Source: an uncultured Bacteroidales bacterium
GTDB taxonomy: Bacteria; Bacteroidota; Bacteroidia; Bacteroidales; Paludibacteraceae
Assembly (NCBI GenBank): GCA_934692905.1
Contig: CAKUUM010000005.1
Coordinates: forward strand, 4,398-68,397
Reading direction: 5' to 3'
DNA length: 64,000 nucleotides
Part shown: one piece after another, positions 1 to 8,011 of the stretch
Layout: each line of letters begins with the position of its first letter
How positions within the stretch are numbered: position 1 is the stretch's first letter
The notes under the pieces: model-generated
The model's input: the letters and a program-made list of their open reading frames with translations, nothing else
Told to the model about the DNA's origin: nothing
Databases searched by the model: none
Translations under genes and position numbers: made by a program

Positions 1-1
1 T

Positions 2-661
2 GCAGATGACGACCTGCGACAGGAGAGCAGTATATTCATCACCGAGGGACTGTCTGCATCGGGTTCTATCACCAAGAGCCGCGACGTGCGCACGCAAGCC
101 GTGTTCTCGCTGCGGGGAAAACCGTTGAATTCTTATGGATTGAGCAAATCGGTAGTGTATGAAAACGAGGAGTTCAACTGCCTGCAATCGGCACTCAACA
201 TAGAGGACGGACTCGATGAATTGAGGTATAACAAGGTGATTATTGCCACTGATGCTGATGTGGACGGTATGCACATACGTCTGCTGATGCTGACCTTCTT
301 CCTGCAGTTCTTCCCCGACCTCGTAAAGAAAGGGCATGTGTATATCTTGCAGACGCCGCTCTTCCGCGTGAAGAACAAGAAAGAGACGCGCTACTGCTAT
401 AGTGAGGAGGAACGGGTGCAGGCGGTTGATGACCTGAAACCCAATCCGGAAATCACACGATTCAAGGGATTAGGTGAGATAAGTCCCGATGAATTCAAGG
501 GTTTTATAGGGTCTGGCATCCGTTTGGACCAGGTGACGCTGCGCAAAGAAGACGCCGTGGGCGAGTTGCTGAACTTCTATATGGGCAAGAACACCAGCGA
601 GAGGCAGAACTTCATTATCGACAACCTCGTGGTGGAAGAAGACAAAGCAGAGGAGGAATAA
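2..661 (+). CDS. parE: DNA topoisomerase IV subunit B, C-terminal part (5' end outside window)
   Basis: This is the ATPase/Toprim subunit of topoisomerase IV, which works with ParC (present at 30.5 kb) to unlink daughter chromosomes. Only the last 219 residues are visible; the frame is open from base 2. The Toprim domain shows the metal-binding DADVDG motif and the glutamate of the first motif. The tail has the family signatures [17 protein letters not shown] and [17 protein letters not shown] and the GEISPDEF form fit ParE rather than GyrB. One oddity is that the first Toprim motif reads EGLSA where type II enzymes usually have EGDSA. The stop is followed after 2 bases by the next start, so the two genes are probably co-transcribed. 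Confidence 0.93.
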   Translation, partial: ADDDLRQESSIFITEGLSASGSITKSRDVRTQAVFSLRGKPLNSYGLSKSVVYENEEFNCLQSALNIEDGLDELRYNKVIIATDADVDGMHIRLLMLTFFLQFFPDLVKKGHVYILQTPLFRVKNKKETRYCYSEEERVQAVDDLKPNPEITRFKGLGEISPDEFKGFIGSGIRLDQVTLRKEDAVGELLNFYMGKNTSERQNFIIDNLVVEEDKAEEE

Positions 662-663
662 GT

Positions 664-1077
664 ATGTTGCCATTGATACTATTCGTTTGTTTGGGCGTTT
701 TCATCGTGGTGGTATTCGAGATACGTGCCCGCAAAGAGCAGAAGAAAGATACTTCCGAACCTGAAAAGGTTACCCCGAAACCGGTGGTAACAGACGGGGA
801 ATGCTGCGGACAGCATCTGGTGTGTGAGCGCGAGACGCTGCTACAAACCAATGCCAAAGTCGAGTACTATGATGATGAAGAATTGGATGCTTTGGCGGGA
901 ATAGCCCCTGAAGACTACACCGAGGAGCAACACCAAATGATACGCGAAGTGTTTGATACGCTGCAAGAAAAGGATGTTCCCGGCTGGGTGCGCAGTCTGC
1001 AACTGCGCAACATTCAGTTGCCTGCCGATATACGCGAGGAAGCGTTGCTGATTGTGGTGGAACGCCGCAGCAAATAG
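664..1077 (+). CDS. Small single-pass membrane protein, unknown function
   Basis: This 137-residue protein begins two bases after the parE stop and is probably translated from the same message. Residues 3-20 form one hydrophobic membrane helix. A Lys/Glu-rich linker follows, then a cysteine patch (GECCGQHLVC, about residues 45-54), then an acidic YYDDEELD stretch and an alpha-helical C-terminus. The cysteine spacing could bind a metal or form disulfides, but I know no assigned function. It resembles a conserved Bacteroidales protein often found beside parE; that is recollection, not a search. Its last 64 bases overlap the end of the convergent CPBP gene. Confidence 0.75.
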   Translation: MLPLILFVCLGVFIVVVFEIRARKEQKKDTSEPEKVTPKPVVTDGECCGQHLVCERETLLQTNAKVEYYDDEELDALAGIAPEDYTEEQHQMIREVFDTLQEKDVPGWVRSLQLRNIQLPADIREEALLIVVERRSK

Positions 1078-1922
1078 ATTCCCATACCTACCAAGACAAG
1101 GCTCAAGACGCCTACCCACCATGTGCCGCCCGTGCCGAAGGCGTCCATATTGCTTGTGTCCCAACCTGCCTTATGGGCTGTGAAATAGACCACTACCGCA
1201 AGGGCGTTGTTGGTGAAGTGCATCAGTATCGGCAGCCACAGACTGCCCGACCACACCAACGCATAGCCGAAGACGGCACCCAAGAGCATGCGGGGAATGA
1301 AGCCGTAGAACTGACAATGTATCGCCGAGAAGATGACAGCGGTTGCCCATATTGCGATATGGGGTGTGCGTGTGCAGGTGCGCGGAGTGAAGAGGTGTTG
1401 CAGGACGCCGCGGAAAGTCAGTTCTTCCGCCATAGCGGGAAGGAGTGCCATAAGCAGGATATTGACTATGAAAATCCCGATGGAATCGGTCAAAAGGAAG
1501 CGTTCTGTGAGTACGGCTGCCGCCTCTTCCTGCTGTTGCATCCACATCTCAATGCCCGAAAAGCACGCGGGTAGGGTCATCTGCTGGTTGAGGTAACTGA
1601 GCAGGTTGATTCCAGGAGAGGCAACCAACATAAGAAGAACTGCAATTATTGCCGATTTCATCGGCATGGATTGGTCCAAATACAGCCATTTCACCGGCTT
1701 TTGGCTCCACAAGTATGCCATCAGGAACGGGGGCAACAAGAATGTGGCTGTGGTTTGCATAAACTGGAACCATTTCAGCGATTCCACCGAGGTCTTGTCG
1801 GGCATCAGCATCCATACGGCAAAGGCCGCCATAGTGAATAACGCCATACAGCATAGCCATTGTATGGACTTCAACAAGACCGATGAATCCGTGTATTTTC
1901 CGCGTAACGCCATATATCGCAT
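1014..1922 (-). CDS. CPBP family intramembrane glutamic endopeptidase
   Basis: This 302-residue polytopic membrane protein carries the CPBP (CaaX protease and bacteriocin-processing) motifs: EELTFR at residues 166-171 (motif 1, EExxxR), SAIHCQFYGFIPR near 199-211 (motif 2 histidine H202) and HFTNN near 235 (motif 3). About seven hydrophobic helices are visible. Bacterial members cleave or modify peptides within the membrane; the substrate here is unknown. The start at 1922 lies only about 10 bases beyond the T-run of the tRNA-Pro terminator, so the gene may depend on readthrough or start a few codons later (MALRGKY at 1913). The last 64 bases overlap the convergent small membrane protein gene. 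Confidence 0.88.
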   Translation of the reverse strand: MRYMALRGKYTDSSVLLKSIQWLCCMALFTMAAFAVWMLMPDKTSVESLKWFQFMQTTATFLLPPFLMAYLWSQKPVKWLYLDQSMPMKSAIIAVLLMLVASPGINLLSYLNQQMTLPACFSGIEMWMQQQEEAAAVLTERFLLTDSIGIFIVNILLMALLPAMAEELTFRGVLQHLFTPRTCTRTPHIAIWATAVIFSAIHCQFYGFIPRMLLGAVFGYALVWSGSLWLPILMHFTNNALAVVVYFTAHKAGWDTSNMDAFGTGGTWWVGVLSLVLVGMGIYLLRRSTTISNASSRISAGN

Positions 1923-1930
1923 CCTTATAC

Positions 1931-1956
1931 AAAAAATGAAGGCTGTGCACCTTCAT
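1931..1956 (-). terminator. Rho-independent terminator of tRNA-Pro
   Basis: On the minus strand ATGAAGG pairs with CCTTCAT across a 7-base loop and is followed by six T residues. It starts 18 bases after the tRNA-Pro 3' end and ends just before the CPBP start codon. Confidence 0.75.
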
Positions 1957-1973
1957 TCTTTCCTTTCGTATTG

Positions 1974-2047
1974 TCGGGATGACAAGATTTGAACTTGCGA
2001 CCTCCGGTCCCCCAGACCGTTGCGCTACCGGACTGCGCCACATCCCG
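1974..2047 (-). tRNA. tRNA-Pro (anticodon GGG)
   Basis: The minus strand folds as a cloverleaf: acceptor CGGGATG/CATCCCG is perfect, the D-stem is GCGC/GCGC, the T-loop is TTCAAAT, and the anticodon loop CTGGGGG gives anticodon GGG, reading CCC/CCU. The discriminator is A and the CCA end is not encoded. A Bacteroidetes promoter precedes it and a terminator follows. Confidence 0.95.
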
Positions 2048-2128
2048 ATAGGAGTAGTATTCGATACATTGAAGTACCAAACTTTCTCCCCTGTATACCC
2101 ACGCAATGCTTTCTTTCGAAAGCGGCTG

Positions 2129-2160
2129 CAAAGGTACTGCTATTTTTTGACTCTTACAAA
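2129..2160 (-). promoter_or_regulatory. Bacteroidetes-type promoter of tRNA-Pro
   Basis: TACCTTTG (2136-2129) is the -7 box and TTTG (2160-2157) the -33 box, 20 bases apart on the minus strand. The transcribed leader begins GCAGCCGCTTTCGA, the same leader seen after the tRNA-Asp promoter. Confidence 0.8.
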
Positions 2161-2258
2161 TAAAATACAAAAAAAATCGCACCCGACGTCCGAAGAGCCG
2201 TGCGGCGAAAAACGATACCTCCCCAGCGACCATCCCATATTCCCCCTACATCCTCTCT

Positions 2259-2410
2259 GCAAGGTCAGCGGAATCTCATACTAATCACATACTAATAACA
2301 TACTAATCACATACTAATCTCATACACTTAGCCCGACAAATACACGAGGGGCAATGCACAATTCACAATGCGTAATGCGCAATGTGTAATGGCGGGACAA
2401 GGCGTCCCCA
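2259..2410 (+). repeat. Composite promoter-linked repeat, copy A
   Basis: A GCAAGGTCAGCGGAAT head is followed by five perfectly phased 11-base units (2275-2329, consensus CACATACTAAT, last unit CTCATACACTT), then a linker (GCCCGACAAATACACGAGG), an AATGCGCAAT-rich segment (2351-2390) and a degenerate palindrome (GGGAC/GTCCC, 2394-2408). The array ends 112 bases upstream of the -7 box of the LytTR gene and points toward it. Confidence 0.9.
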
Positions 2411-2416
2411 CAAACT

Positions 2417-2448
2417 ATTGCAGATGTCGAAAATAAGATGTATCTTTG
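2417..2448 (+). promoter_or_regulatory. Promoter of the LytTR regulator gene
   Basis: ATTG (2417-2420) and TATCTTTG (2441-2448) are 20 bases apart. The predicted transcription start, near 2455, leaves about 27 bases before the ATG at 2482 and excludes starts upstream of it. Confidence 0.75.
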
Positions 2449-2481
2449 CAGCCGAAAGATAAAGAGATTTTCATATCGGAA

Positions 2482-3333
2482 ATGGACGTAAAGAACAAGT
2501 TGCCATACTACTACAACACGCCTCGGAATGTGGCGACGCTGGTGCTGAGTACTGCCGTCTTTGCCGAACTTTTCATATTGATTTTCACGCCGTTCCAGTC
2601 ACGCAACTGGGCAGACGACGATATGCAGTACCTGAGGTGGGTGACGGTGGTGGTGCTGGTGGCGATGGCTGTCATATCGGTGAGCCGGACGGTGATGTAC
2701 TACTACGCGCAGAAGAGAGACATCAGTTACCCCGCATATGCGGTGTGGATATTCCTGGAACTGACGGCTATGGCGTTGATATACTCGGTGTTTCCGTTTG
2801 TGATGCTGCCCGAATACGCGGAGGCGCGGGGGCTGACATTCTTCAGTATGTTCAAGGAGGCGATGATTGATACGGCATTCATATTGCTGATACCGTATAC
2901 GATTGATTATCTTGCAATTAACCTGATGGAGAAAAACAAGGAGATACAACGGTTGAACCAAACGACCCGCACGGAGACACAGCCGAACATGTTCAATTTT
3001 TATGACGACAAGGGAGAGTTGAAACTGTCGGTGAAGCCGGAGATGGTGTATTATATAGAGGCTGCGGACAACTATGTGGAGGTGCACTATGTGAGCAACG
3101 GCAAGAAGCAGACGATGCTGATACGCAACAGTCTGAAGAACATAGCGTGGAGTTTTCACGAACAGGAGTTGGTGCGCTGCCACAGGTCGTATATCGTCAA
3201 TCTGAGCAAAGTGCAGTTGCTAAGGCGCGTGGACGGGGAACTGATGCTGGATTTCGGCGAAGAGAATATACCGAAAGTGCCCGTATCAAGGGGGTATGCA
3301 AAGGATGTAATGGAAAGATTTTCAAAAAATTAG
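2482..3333 (+). CDS. Membrane-anchored LytTR DNA-binding regulator
   Basis: This 283-residue protein has four hydrophobic segments in its first 150 residues, a short helical linker (about 152-165) and a C-terminal LytTR domain (about 180-283). The LytTR signatures are IEAADNYVEVHY, the RNSLKN stretch and VRCHRSYIVNLSKV. LytTR domains bind direct repeats upstream of target promoters. No receiver domain is present, so it is a one-component membrane regulator and the membrane part may sense the signal. The ATG at 2482 is chosen because the -7 box ends at 2448. The gene ends 4 bases before upp, and repeat copy A lies upstream. Confidence 0.88.
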   Translation: MDVKNKLPYYYNTPRNVATLVLSTAVFAELFILIFTPFQSRNWADDDMQYLRWVTVVVLVAMAVISVSRTVMYYYAQKRDISYPAYAVWIFLELTAMALIYSVFPFVMLPEYAEARGLTFFSMFKEAMIDTAFILLIPYTIDYLAINLMEKNKEIQRLNQTTRTETQPNMFNFYDDKGELKLSVKPEMVYYIEAADNYVEVHYVSNGKKQTMLIRNSLKNIAWSFHEQELVRCHRSYIVNLSKVQLLRRVDGELMLDFGEENIPKVPVSRGYAKDVMERFSKN

Positions 3334-3337
3334 AGAT

Positions 3338-4000
3338 ATGAAAGTAGTTAATCTATCAGAGAAACCCTCGTTGCTGACGCAGTATCTGAAAGAGATACGG
3401 TCGGTGAGTATTCAGAAAGACAGCATGCGTTTCCGCCGCAACATCGAACGCATAGGCGAGATAATGGCGGTGGAGATTAGCAGGGAGTTGAACTACAAAG
3501 AGGAGAACGTGAAGACCCCCCTCGGCATCGCGCCCACACAGGTGCTGCGCGACCCGATAGTACTGGGGACGATACTGCGTGCGGGATTGCCGTTTCATCA
3601 GGGATTTCTGAATATGTTTGACGGTGCGGAGAACGCCTTTTTGAGCGCGTACCGGCGTGCCGTGGTGGGCAGAAACGGGAAAGAGACGCTGGAAATCGTG
3701 TCGGAATACCTGGCGGCTCCGCGTCTGGACGGGAAGACGCTGCTGCTGGTGGACCCGATGCTGGCGACGGGTATGTCGATGGAAGTGGCATACAAGGCGC
3801 TACTGAGCCACGGGACGCCGAAACATGTGCATCTGGCATGTACGATAGGCACGAAACAGGCCATTGAATACCTGCAGGCGAATATGCCCGAGGAGGCAAC
3901 GCTGTGGTGCGCGGTGATTGACCCCGAGTTGAACGAGAAGAAGTATATCGTGCCCGGATTGGGGGATGCGGGGGATTTGTGTTTTGGAACGAAATTATAA
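3338..4000 (+). CDS. upp: Uracil phosphoribosyltransferase
   Basis: This 220-residue cytosolic salvage enzyme makes UMP from uracil and PRPP. The PRPP-binding loop VDPMLATGMSME lies at residues 138-149, preceded by LRAGLPF (80-86) and followed near the C-terminus by the GDAGDLCFGT uracil-binding region. The usual GG of the loop (DPMLATGGS) is GM here. The length is normal for the family. It starts 4 bases after the LytTR gene, so the two are probably co-transcribed; whether the regulator controls upp is unknown. Confidence 0.95.
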   Translation: MKVVNLSEKPSLLTQYLKEIRSVSIQKDSMRFRRNIERIGEIMAVEISRELNYKEENVKTPLGIAPTQVLRDPIVLGTILRAGLPFHQGFLNMFDGAENAFLSAYRRAVVGRNGKETLEIVSEYLAAPRLDGKTLLLVDPMLATGMSMEVAYKALLSHGTPKHVHLACTIGTKQAIEYLQANMPEEATLWCAVIDPELNEKKYIVPGLGDAGDLCFGTKL

Positions 4001-4072
4001 AGAAGGTGGATTTTTGTTTTTTGCTTGCATCTGTCCGACTTTCGCTCAGTCATAATGCCCGCATTACAATCA

Positions 4073-4099
4073 CCCCAAAAAATCAAAGATTTTTCGGGG
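4073..4099 (+). terminator. Strong hairpin after upp, possible terminator
   Basis: CCCCAAAAAATC pairs with GATTTTTCGGGG across a 3-base loop with one mismatch. No T-run follows on the plus strand, so termination is uncertain. The rest of the 170-base gap before the VanZ gene shows nothing recognisable. Confidence 0.4.
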
Positions 4100-4172
4100 A
4101 CCCCGAGCACTCCTTCACTCAAGTCAAACATCTACTAAGCAAAAATTCAAAAATCCCATAATATCCATAAGA

Positions 4173-4577
4173 ATGGATTATAGTTATTTACGGATGCGAC
4201 GTGCGTTGCGATATTGGGAATGTGCGGTGGTGGCGGCTATCATATTGTATGGCAGCCTGATACGCGAGCCGCATTTCCAACTGCCGCCCGTGGAAGGGGC
4301 AGACAAGTGGGCGCATGTGCTGATGTATCTGGGCTTGGGGGCTACGCTGATGTGGGATATGCTGCGCGACAGGCAGCATGGATGGAAGTTGTGGGTGACA
4401 GCATTGGCGGTGCCGATAGTGTATGGGGGCGTGATAGAGATACTGCAAGAGAACTTCTTTTATCCGCGCACGGGAGACTGGTGGGACTGGTTGGCGGATA
4501 TCGTGGGGACGGTGACAGGATGCGTGGTAGCGTATGGCATAAACGGTTGGTGGCGTGGACGAAGAGTGGAGAAATAG
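4173..4577 (+). CDS. VanZ-like family membrane protein
   Basis: This 134-residue protein has about four membrane helices and the VanZ-like signature: DKWAHVLMYLGLGATL (about 44-59), then the polar segment VIEILQENFFYPRTGDWWDWLADIVG before the last helix. VanZ-like proteins have no settled biochemical role; VanZ itself gives low teicoplanin resistance. The gene overlaps the start of dprA by 23 bases, which suggests translational coupling rather than a shared pathway. Confidence 0.82.
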   Translation: MDYSYLRMRRALRYWECAVVAAIILYGSLIREPHFQLPPVEGADKWAHVLMYLGLGATLMWDMLRDRQHGWKLWVTALAVPIVYGGVIEILQENFFYPRTGDWWDWLADIVGTVTGCVVAYGINGWWRGRRVEK

Positions 4578-5622
4578 GATAGCGTTGGTGTGGGCGAACC
4601 GCACCCGTCCGCGTAAGGCACGGGAGGTGTTGGAGCGCTATGTGTTGGCTACGGAGGCGATAGCACGTCACCCCGAAATGGTGACCAAGGAGGCGTTGCG
4701 ACATGCTGACGAGGAGATGGCGTTTGTAGAACGACACCAGATAGCGGTGTACTACTACAAAGACGCGGGATACCCCTACCGTTTGGCGCAATGTGTGGAC
4801 GCGCCGCTGCTACTGTTCGGGAAGGGGAACCTGAATGTCAACCCGAAGCATGTGGTGAGTATTGTGGGGACGCGTATGCCTACAGAGCGTGGGAAAGATT
4901 GGTGCAGGAGACTGGTGCAAGATTTGGCGGGGCTGGTGCCCGATGTGACGATAGTGAGCGGCTTGGCGTACGGCATAGATGTGGCAGCCCATCGGGCGGC
5001 ATTGGAGGCAGGCGTGCCGACGATAATCATTCCTGCGCACGGGTTGGACAGGATATACCCTGCGGTGCACCGCGAGGTGGCTGTGCGGGCATTGGAAAAT
5101 GGCGGGATACTGACTGAATATACGTGCGGGACAGAGCCGGAGAGGTATAATTTTGTGGCGCGCAACCGTATTATTGCGGGTCTGGCAGATGCTGTGGTGG
5201 TCGTGGAATCAAAGGCGAAAGGCGGTTCACTGATAACGGCACAGATGGCGCAAGACTATGACAGAGAGGTGTTTGCGCTGCCCGGGCGGATAGATGATGT
5301 GACATCGGCAGGGTGCAACGGGCTGATTAAAAAGCAGCAGGCGCAACTGATTGATGGTGCGGAGGATATAGTGGAAGCCATGCAGTGGCAGGCTGCGAAA
5401 CAGCCTGTGCAGACGTCGATGGTGGAGTTGGGGTGCAATTTGAGCGAGAAGCAGCAGGGGATACTGCAGTTGCTGCGCGAGGCGGAGGACGGGTTGCACG
5501 TGAACCAGATAGTGATGGAGATGCAGATGCCGTATAATGACGTGTCGTCGGAGTTGGTGATGATGGAGTTGCAGGACGTGGTGAAATCGCTGCCTGGTGG
5601 TATGTGGAGGGTGAGGGGATGA
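4555..5622 (+). CDS. dprA: DNA-processing protein DprA
   Basis: This 355-residue protein protects incoming single-stranded DNA and loads RecA during transformation. The Rossmann-like core begins at VSIVGTRMPTERG (about 96-108), followed by IVSGLAYGIDVAAHRAAL, GLDRIYP and FVARNRIIAGLADAVVVVE, all hallmark DprA segments. A winged-helix domain occupies the last 70 residues. The GTG at 4555 is chosen because the protein then begins with the usual helical N-terminal domain; it overlaps the VanZ gene by 23 bases. Many non-competent Bacteroidales also carry dprA, so it does not prove competence. Confidence 0.95.
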   Translation: MDEEWRNRIALVWANRTRPRKAREVLERYVLATEAIARHPEMVTKEALRHADEEMAFVERHQIAVYYYKDAGYPYRLAQCVDAPLLLFGKGNLNVNPKHVVSIVGTRMPTERGKDWCRRLVQDLAGLVPDVTIVSGLAYGIDVAAHRAALEAGVPTIIIPAHGLDRIYPAVHREVAVRALENGGILTEYTCGTEPERYNFVARNRIIAGLADAVVVVESKAKGGSLITAQMAQDYDREVFALPGRIDDVTSAGCNGLIKKQQAQLIDGAEDIVEAMQWQAAKQPVQTSMVELGCNLSEKQQGILQLLREAEDGLHVNQIVMEMQMPYNDVSSELVMMELQDVVKSLPGGMWRVRG

Positions 5623-5713
5623 CATCCCATTTACGATTTACAATTTATTGGGATATTGGGTAAATATGTACGATTTGCCCCTTTTGCCCCATAACGATGC
5701 GAAATATACTTTG

Positions 5714-5732
5714 ACGACGCGGGACGCGTTGT
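5714..5732. repeat. Palindromic repeat (ACGACGCG family)
   Basis: ACGACGCG, a 3-base spacer GGA, then CGCGTTGT form a near-perfect hairpin of the dispersed family. Nearby (5632-5685) are partial TACGATTT-type intergenic repeats. No gene is seen between dprA and the next promoter. Confidence 0.7.
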
Positions 5733-5775
5733 CCCTATAAATACGGCAATATCTTCCTGTTGGGATGAGGAATAA

Positions 5776-5807
5776 TTTGCATATGTGGGAGAAATGTACT
5801 ACCTTTG
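5776..5807 (+). promoter_or_regulatory. Promoter of the outer-membrane barrel gene
   Basis: TTTG (5776-5779) and TACCTTTG (5800-5807) are 20 bases apart. The predicted transcript starts near 5814, which makes the ATG at 5829 the usable start. Confidence 0.75.
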
Positions 5808-5828
5808 CTGCGATTTATACAAAATGAT

Positions 5829-6728
5829 ATGACAAAGACCTATCTAATGCCGTTGCTTCGTAAAAGTGCTATCATTGTGGCATTTGTTGCGGGTGTAATA
5901 TGCCCTGTATGTGCCCAAAGTACTGATATTTTAGTAGAAGAGAGCGGGGAACTCGTAGCAGAAAAGAAGTGGTTGGATGACTATCCTGCCCATGTGGGCT
6001 TCACGTGGGGGGCGTCGGCAAGCGTTACCAGCAACTATATCTGGCGCGGATTGTACGTGGGCGGCTTGAGTGCACAAGTAGATGCTACGGTGGGCTATGG
6101 CGGGTTCTTTGCCAACTTGTGGTGGAACGTGGGTGCTACAGACTGGGCATTTACGGGCTTTAACCCCGAAGTGGACCTGTCTATCGGTTTCAGCCGATGG
6201 GGATTCCAGTTCTACTACCTGCATATGTACTATTTTGACCACTATGCCGACGGGACACGTTCACGCTACTTCGATATGAAGAACCATGCCCCCGGCGGCG
6301 GAGGCACGACCGGGGAATGGCGTATGTCGTACAGGGTGAGCAACAAGTTGCCACTCAGCATACTGGTGGCTATGCGCACATTCGGCAGGGACGGGTACAT
6401 ATTGGAAGACGGGACACTGAAGAGGGCGTACTCCACATATATCGAGTTGGGGTATGATTTCGACCTGACGCACGACTGGACACTGGCGGCACGTGTGGGC
6501 ATGACCCCCGCAAAGAGTATGTACACGGGGTATCAAGGGAATTTTGCCGTAAACCTGGTGGGACTGAAGTTGCAGAAACAATGGCAGATGCAAGGGTATG
6601 CCGTGCAGGCGTTTGCGCACGTGATGCTCAACACATGGAACGTGAATGCCGACAACCTGATACTGCCCGTGGCACAAGCAGGAGGGCAGAAACTGAATAT
6701 GGCTGTGGGGTGCAACGTGGGGATATAG
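5829..6728 (+). CDS. Outer-membrane beta-barrel protein, porin-like (TorF-like)
   Basis: This 299-residue protein has a signal peptide (charged start, hydrophobic core about residues 10-24, cleavage near CAQS), then amphipathic strands rich in Trp, Tyr and Gly. The segment ASVTSNYIWRGLYVGG resembles the first strand of TorF-type putative porins and related Bacteroidetes barrels. The alternating pattern continues to the C-terminal strand. Function and substrate are not evident. It has its own promoter and stands alone, facing a 480-base gap. Confidence 0.72.
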   Translation: MTKTYLMPLLRKSAIIVAFVAGVICPVCAQSTDILVEESGELVAEKKWLDDYPAHVGFTWGASASVTSNYIWRGLYVGGLSAQVDATVGYGGFFANLWWNVGATDWAFTGFNPEVDLSIGFSRWGFQFYYLHMYYFDHYADGTRSRYFDMKNHAPGGGGTTGEWRMSYRVSNKLPLSILVAMRTFGRDGYILEDGTLKRAYSTYIELGYDFDLTHDWTLAARVGMTPAKSMYTGYQGNFAVNLVGLKLQKQWQMQGYAVQAFAHVMLNTWNVNADNLILPVAQAGGQKLNMAVGCNVGI

Positions 6729-6892
6729 AAACATGTAATTCCCATGTAATTAACCACGAATTTCTTTTTCCATTAACGCCGTATAAAGCAGTGGGAATTC
6801 GTTATTGGTTGTAGTCATTCCAAAGTGTTTTTCGATAAATTTGCACCCCCAAAGTGCAGATTTAGGCGAAAAGTGCATTTTTTAGTGCTAAT

Positions 6893-6924
6893 CTTGTCAA
6901 CACAAGCAAAAAACACTACTTTTG
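6893..6924 (+). promoter_or_regulatory. Promoter of a mini-transcript
   Basis: CTTG (6893-6896) and TACTTTTG (6917-6924) are 20 bases apart, a good Bacteroidetes promoter with no normal-sized gene behind it. Confidence 0.65.
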
Positions 6925-6947
6925 CACTCCAGTAATGAACATATCGT

Positions 6948-7034
6948 ATGGACACCTTATTTGAATACCAACAGACTCTGTCAGCCAAAACAACGCTGAC
7001 CTTTTTCCGTTACAAATATACGGAATTGGATTGA
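6948..7034 (+). CDS. 28-codon ORF in a promoter-terminator unit, function unknown
   Basis: The predicted transcript (about 6931-7081) contains an ATG at 6948 opening 28 codons, MDTLFEYQQ to FRYKYTELD. The peptide is soluble, rich in Thr, Tyr and charged residues, and has no signal peptide. It may be the surviving N-terminus of a longer lost gene, a small protein, or a chance ORF in a small RNA. A shorter 9-codon ORF begins at 6935. The rest of the 6729-7207 gap holds no other gene that I can see. Confidence 0.3.
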   Translation: MDTLFEYQQTLSAKTTLTFFRYKYTELD

Positions 7035-7048
7035 CCTATTAGAAAACA

Positions 7049-7081
7049 AAGAGACTGACTAACATATATAGACAGCCTCTT
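7049..7081 (+). terminator. Hairpin closing the mini-transcript
   Basis: AAGAGACTG pairs with CAGCCTCTT (8 of 9) around a 15-base loop and is followed by a T-rich stretch. It resembles the terminators near 8.3 and 26.7 kb. Confidence 0.45.
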
Positions 7082-7207
7082 GTTCTTGCACGTTTTTTAG
7101 CAATATATCGCGTGTTGGGGAGAAGGGAGGCAACGCGGCTCACGTCTTCATAAGTCCGTGGGCGATATGGACTGCTCCCCCGCGTTATTGTCTATGCAGC
7201 CCGAAAA

Positions 7208-7624
7208 CTAAAAGTTCAGAGCCACACCAATACCGTTCACGCCACCCTTAACGCTCAATGAAGGCTGATATTTCTTAATTTTCTCTACATTATAAATATC
7301 CACACTATTATGCAGATGAGCATAACCGCAACTTATCATTGGAATGCTGACTATTTGCAGGACACTACCAACAAACACCAACCCCCATCCTAATCCGGGA
7401 TTCGAGTGTATTATCTCCACATAAGAAGGGTTATAATAGTCGTGGTAACTATTCATTACATGCATAAATGCAAACAATGATGATAGTTCTGCTACACATC
7501 CAGCCCCCAACAATGCCCAACCATAATTGGACATACGGTAGCCATTTTGGAAACGCTGATAGGCAGGTTGGCTGTTCATAGCCAAGAAGTCGCCGTACTC
7601 ACGCTGATTCATTTTTACCCCCAT
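7208..7624 (-). CDS. 3' part of a frameshifted gene: membrane region
   Basis: This 138-residue frame continues the protein whose first half lies at 7599-7937. From MNQREYGDFL onward it has two hydrophobic segments (about residues 33-55 and 73-93) and ends in GVNGIGVALNF, an outer-membrane-like terminal pattern. From memory, related Bacteroidetes proteins are single chains in which a DIIY.KNGD.I-type domain is followed by a GGKMNQREY-like junction and this membrane part. The two frames overlap by 26 bases at a G5/A5 run. Separate translation from the ATG at 7624 is possible. Function unknown. Confidence 0.6.
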   Translation of the reverse strand: MGVKMNQREYGDFLAMNSQPAYQRFQNGYRMSNYGWALLGAGCVAELSSLFAFMHVMNSYHDYYNPSYVEIIHSNPGLGWGLVFVGSVLQIVSIPMISCGYAHLHNSVDIYNVEKIKKYQPSLSVKGGVNGIGVALNF

Positions 7625-7937
7625 TATAGTAATAGTGATTTCCTTTGCGGGTCAGCAGTGCGTTAGCCGGAGCAGACGGCTTTTCTTGAATACGGATGTT
7701 GGGTACAGTAAATGAGTTCGTGGGGGCACTCTCATAACTAATAGAATTCACCTCACTAACAGGAATAGACCGCACATACACTGTCTCTTGTACCCATGTG
7801 GCATACTTCAAGTTCCCCTGATTAGTACCTAATACTTTGGCTACGATGCTGTCGCCGTTGGTTTTGTAGATGATGTCCTGTACACTGATAGTCAATACAC
7901 TGAAAACGGACAAAATAACGAAATAAACTCGTTTCAT
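7599..7937 (-). CDS. 5' part of a frameshifted gene: signal peptide plus small domain
   Basis: This 112-residue frame has a signal peptide (residues 1-20) and a domain of the type QDIIYKTNGDSIVAKVLG with IPVSEVNSISY, common in Bacteroidetes proteins that read 'instruct, then convert a node to a residue call' only in form; the biochemical role is unknown. It ends in NHYYYNGGKNESA, where the expected continuation GGKMNQREYGDF lies in another frame. Removing one base from the A5 run just downstream of the G5 run would fuse the two halves. The cause may be a true frameshift mutation, a slippery site, or a sequence error. Confidence 0.6.
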   Translation of the reverse strand: MKRVYFVILSVFSVLTISVQDIIYKTNGDSIVAKVLGTNQGNLKYATWVQETVYVRSIPVSEVNSISYESAPTNSFTVPNIRIQEKPSAPANALLTRKGNHYYYNGGKNESA

Positions 7938-8011
7938 AATGATTTGTTATTTAATTTTTCCTACTCACTTACAGGCTTTTCGGATACTCCTAATAGTCAC
8001 ACATATGCATG

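Noticed and set aside
664..1077. Calling the small protein after parE a phospholipase, as homologues are sometimes labelled
   Set aside because: No lipase motif is visible; the label cannot be supported from the sequence.
2275..2329. CRISPR array at the 11-base repeat tracts
   Set aside because: Units are 11 bases and directly adjacent with no spacers; no cas genes occur in the window.
2259..2410. Replication-origin iterons
   Set aside because: The arrays occur six times beside unrelated promoters, without dnaA boxes, dnaA or a replication gene.
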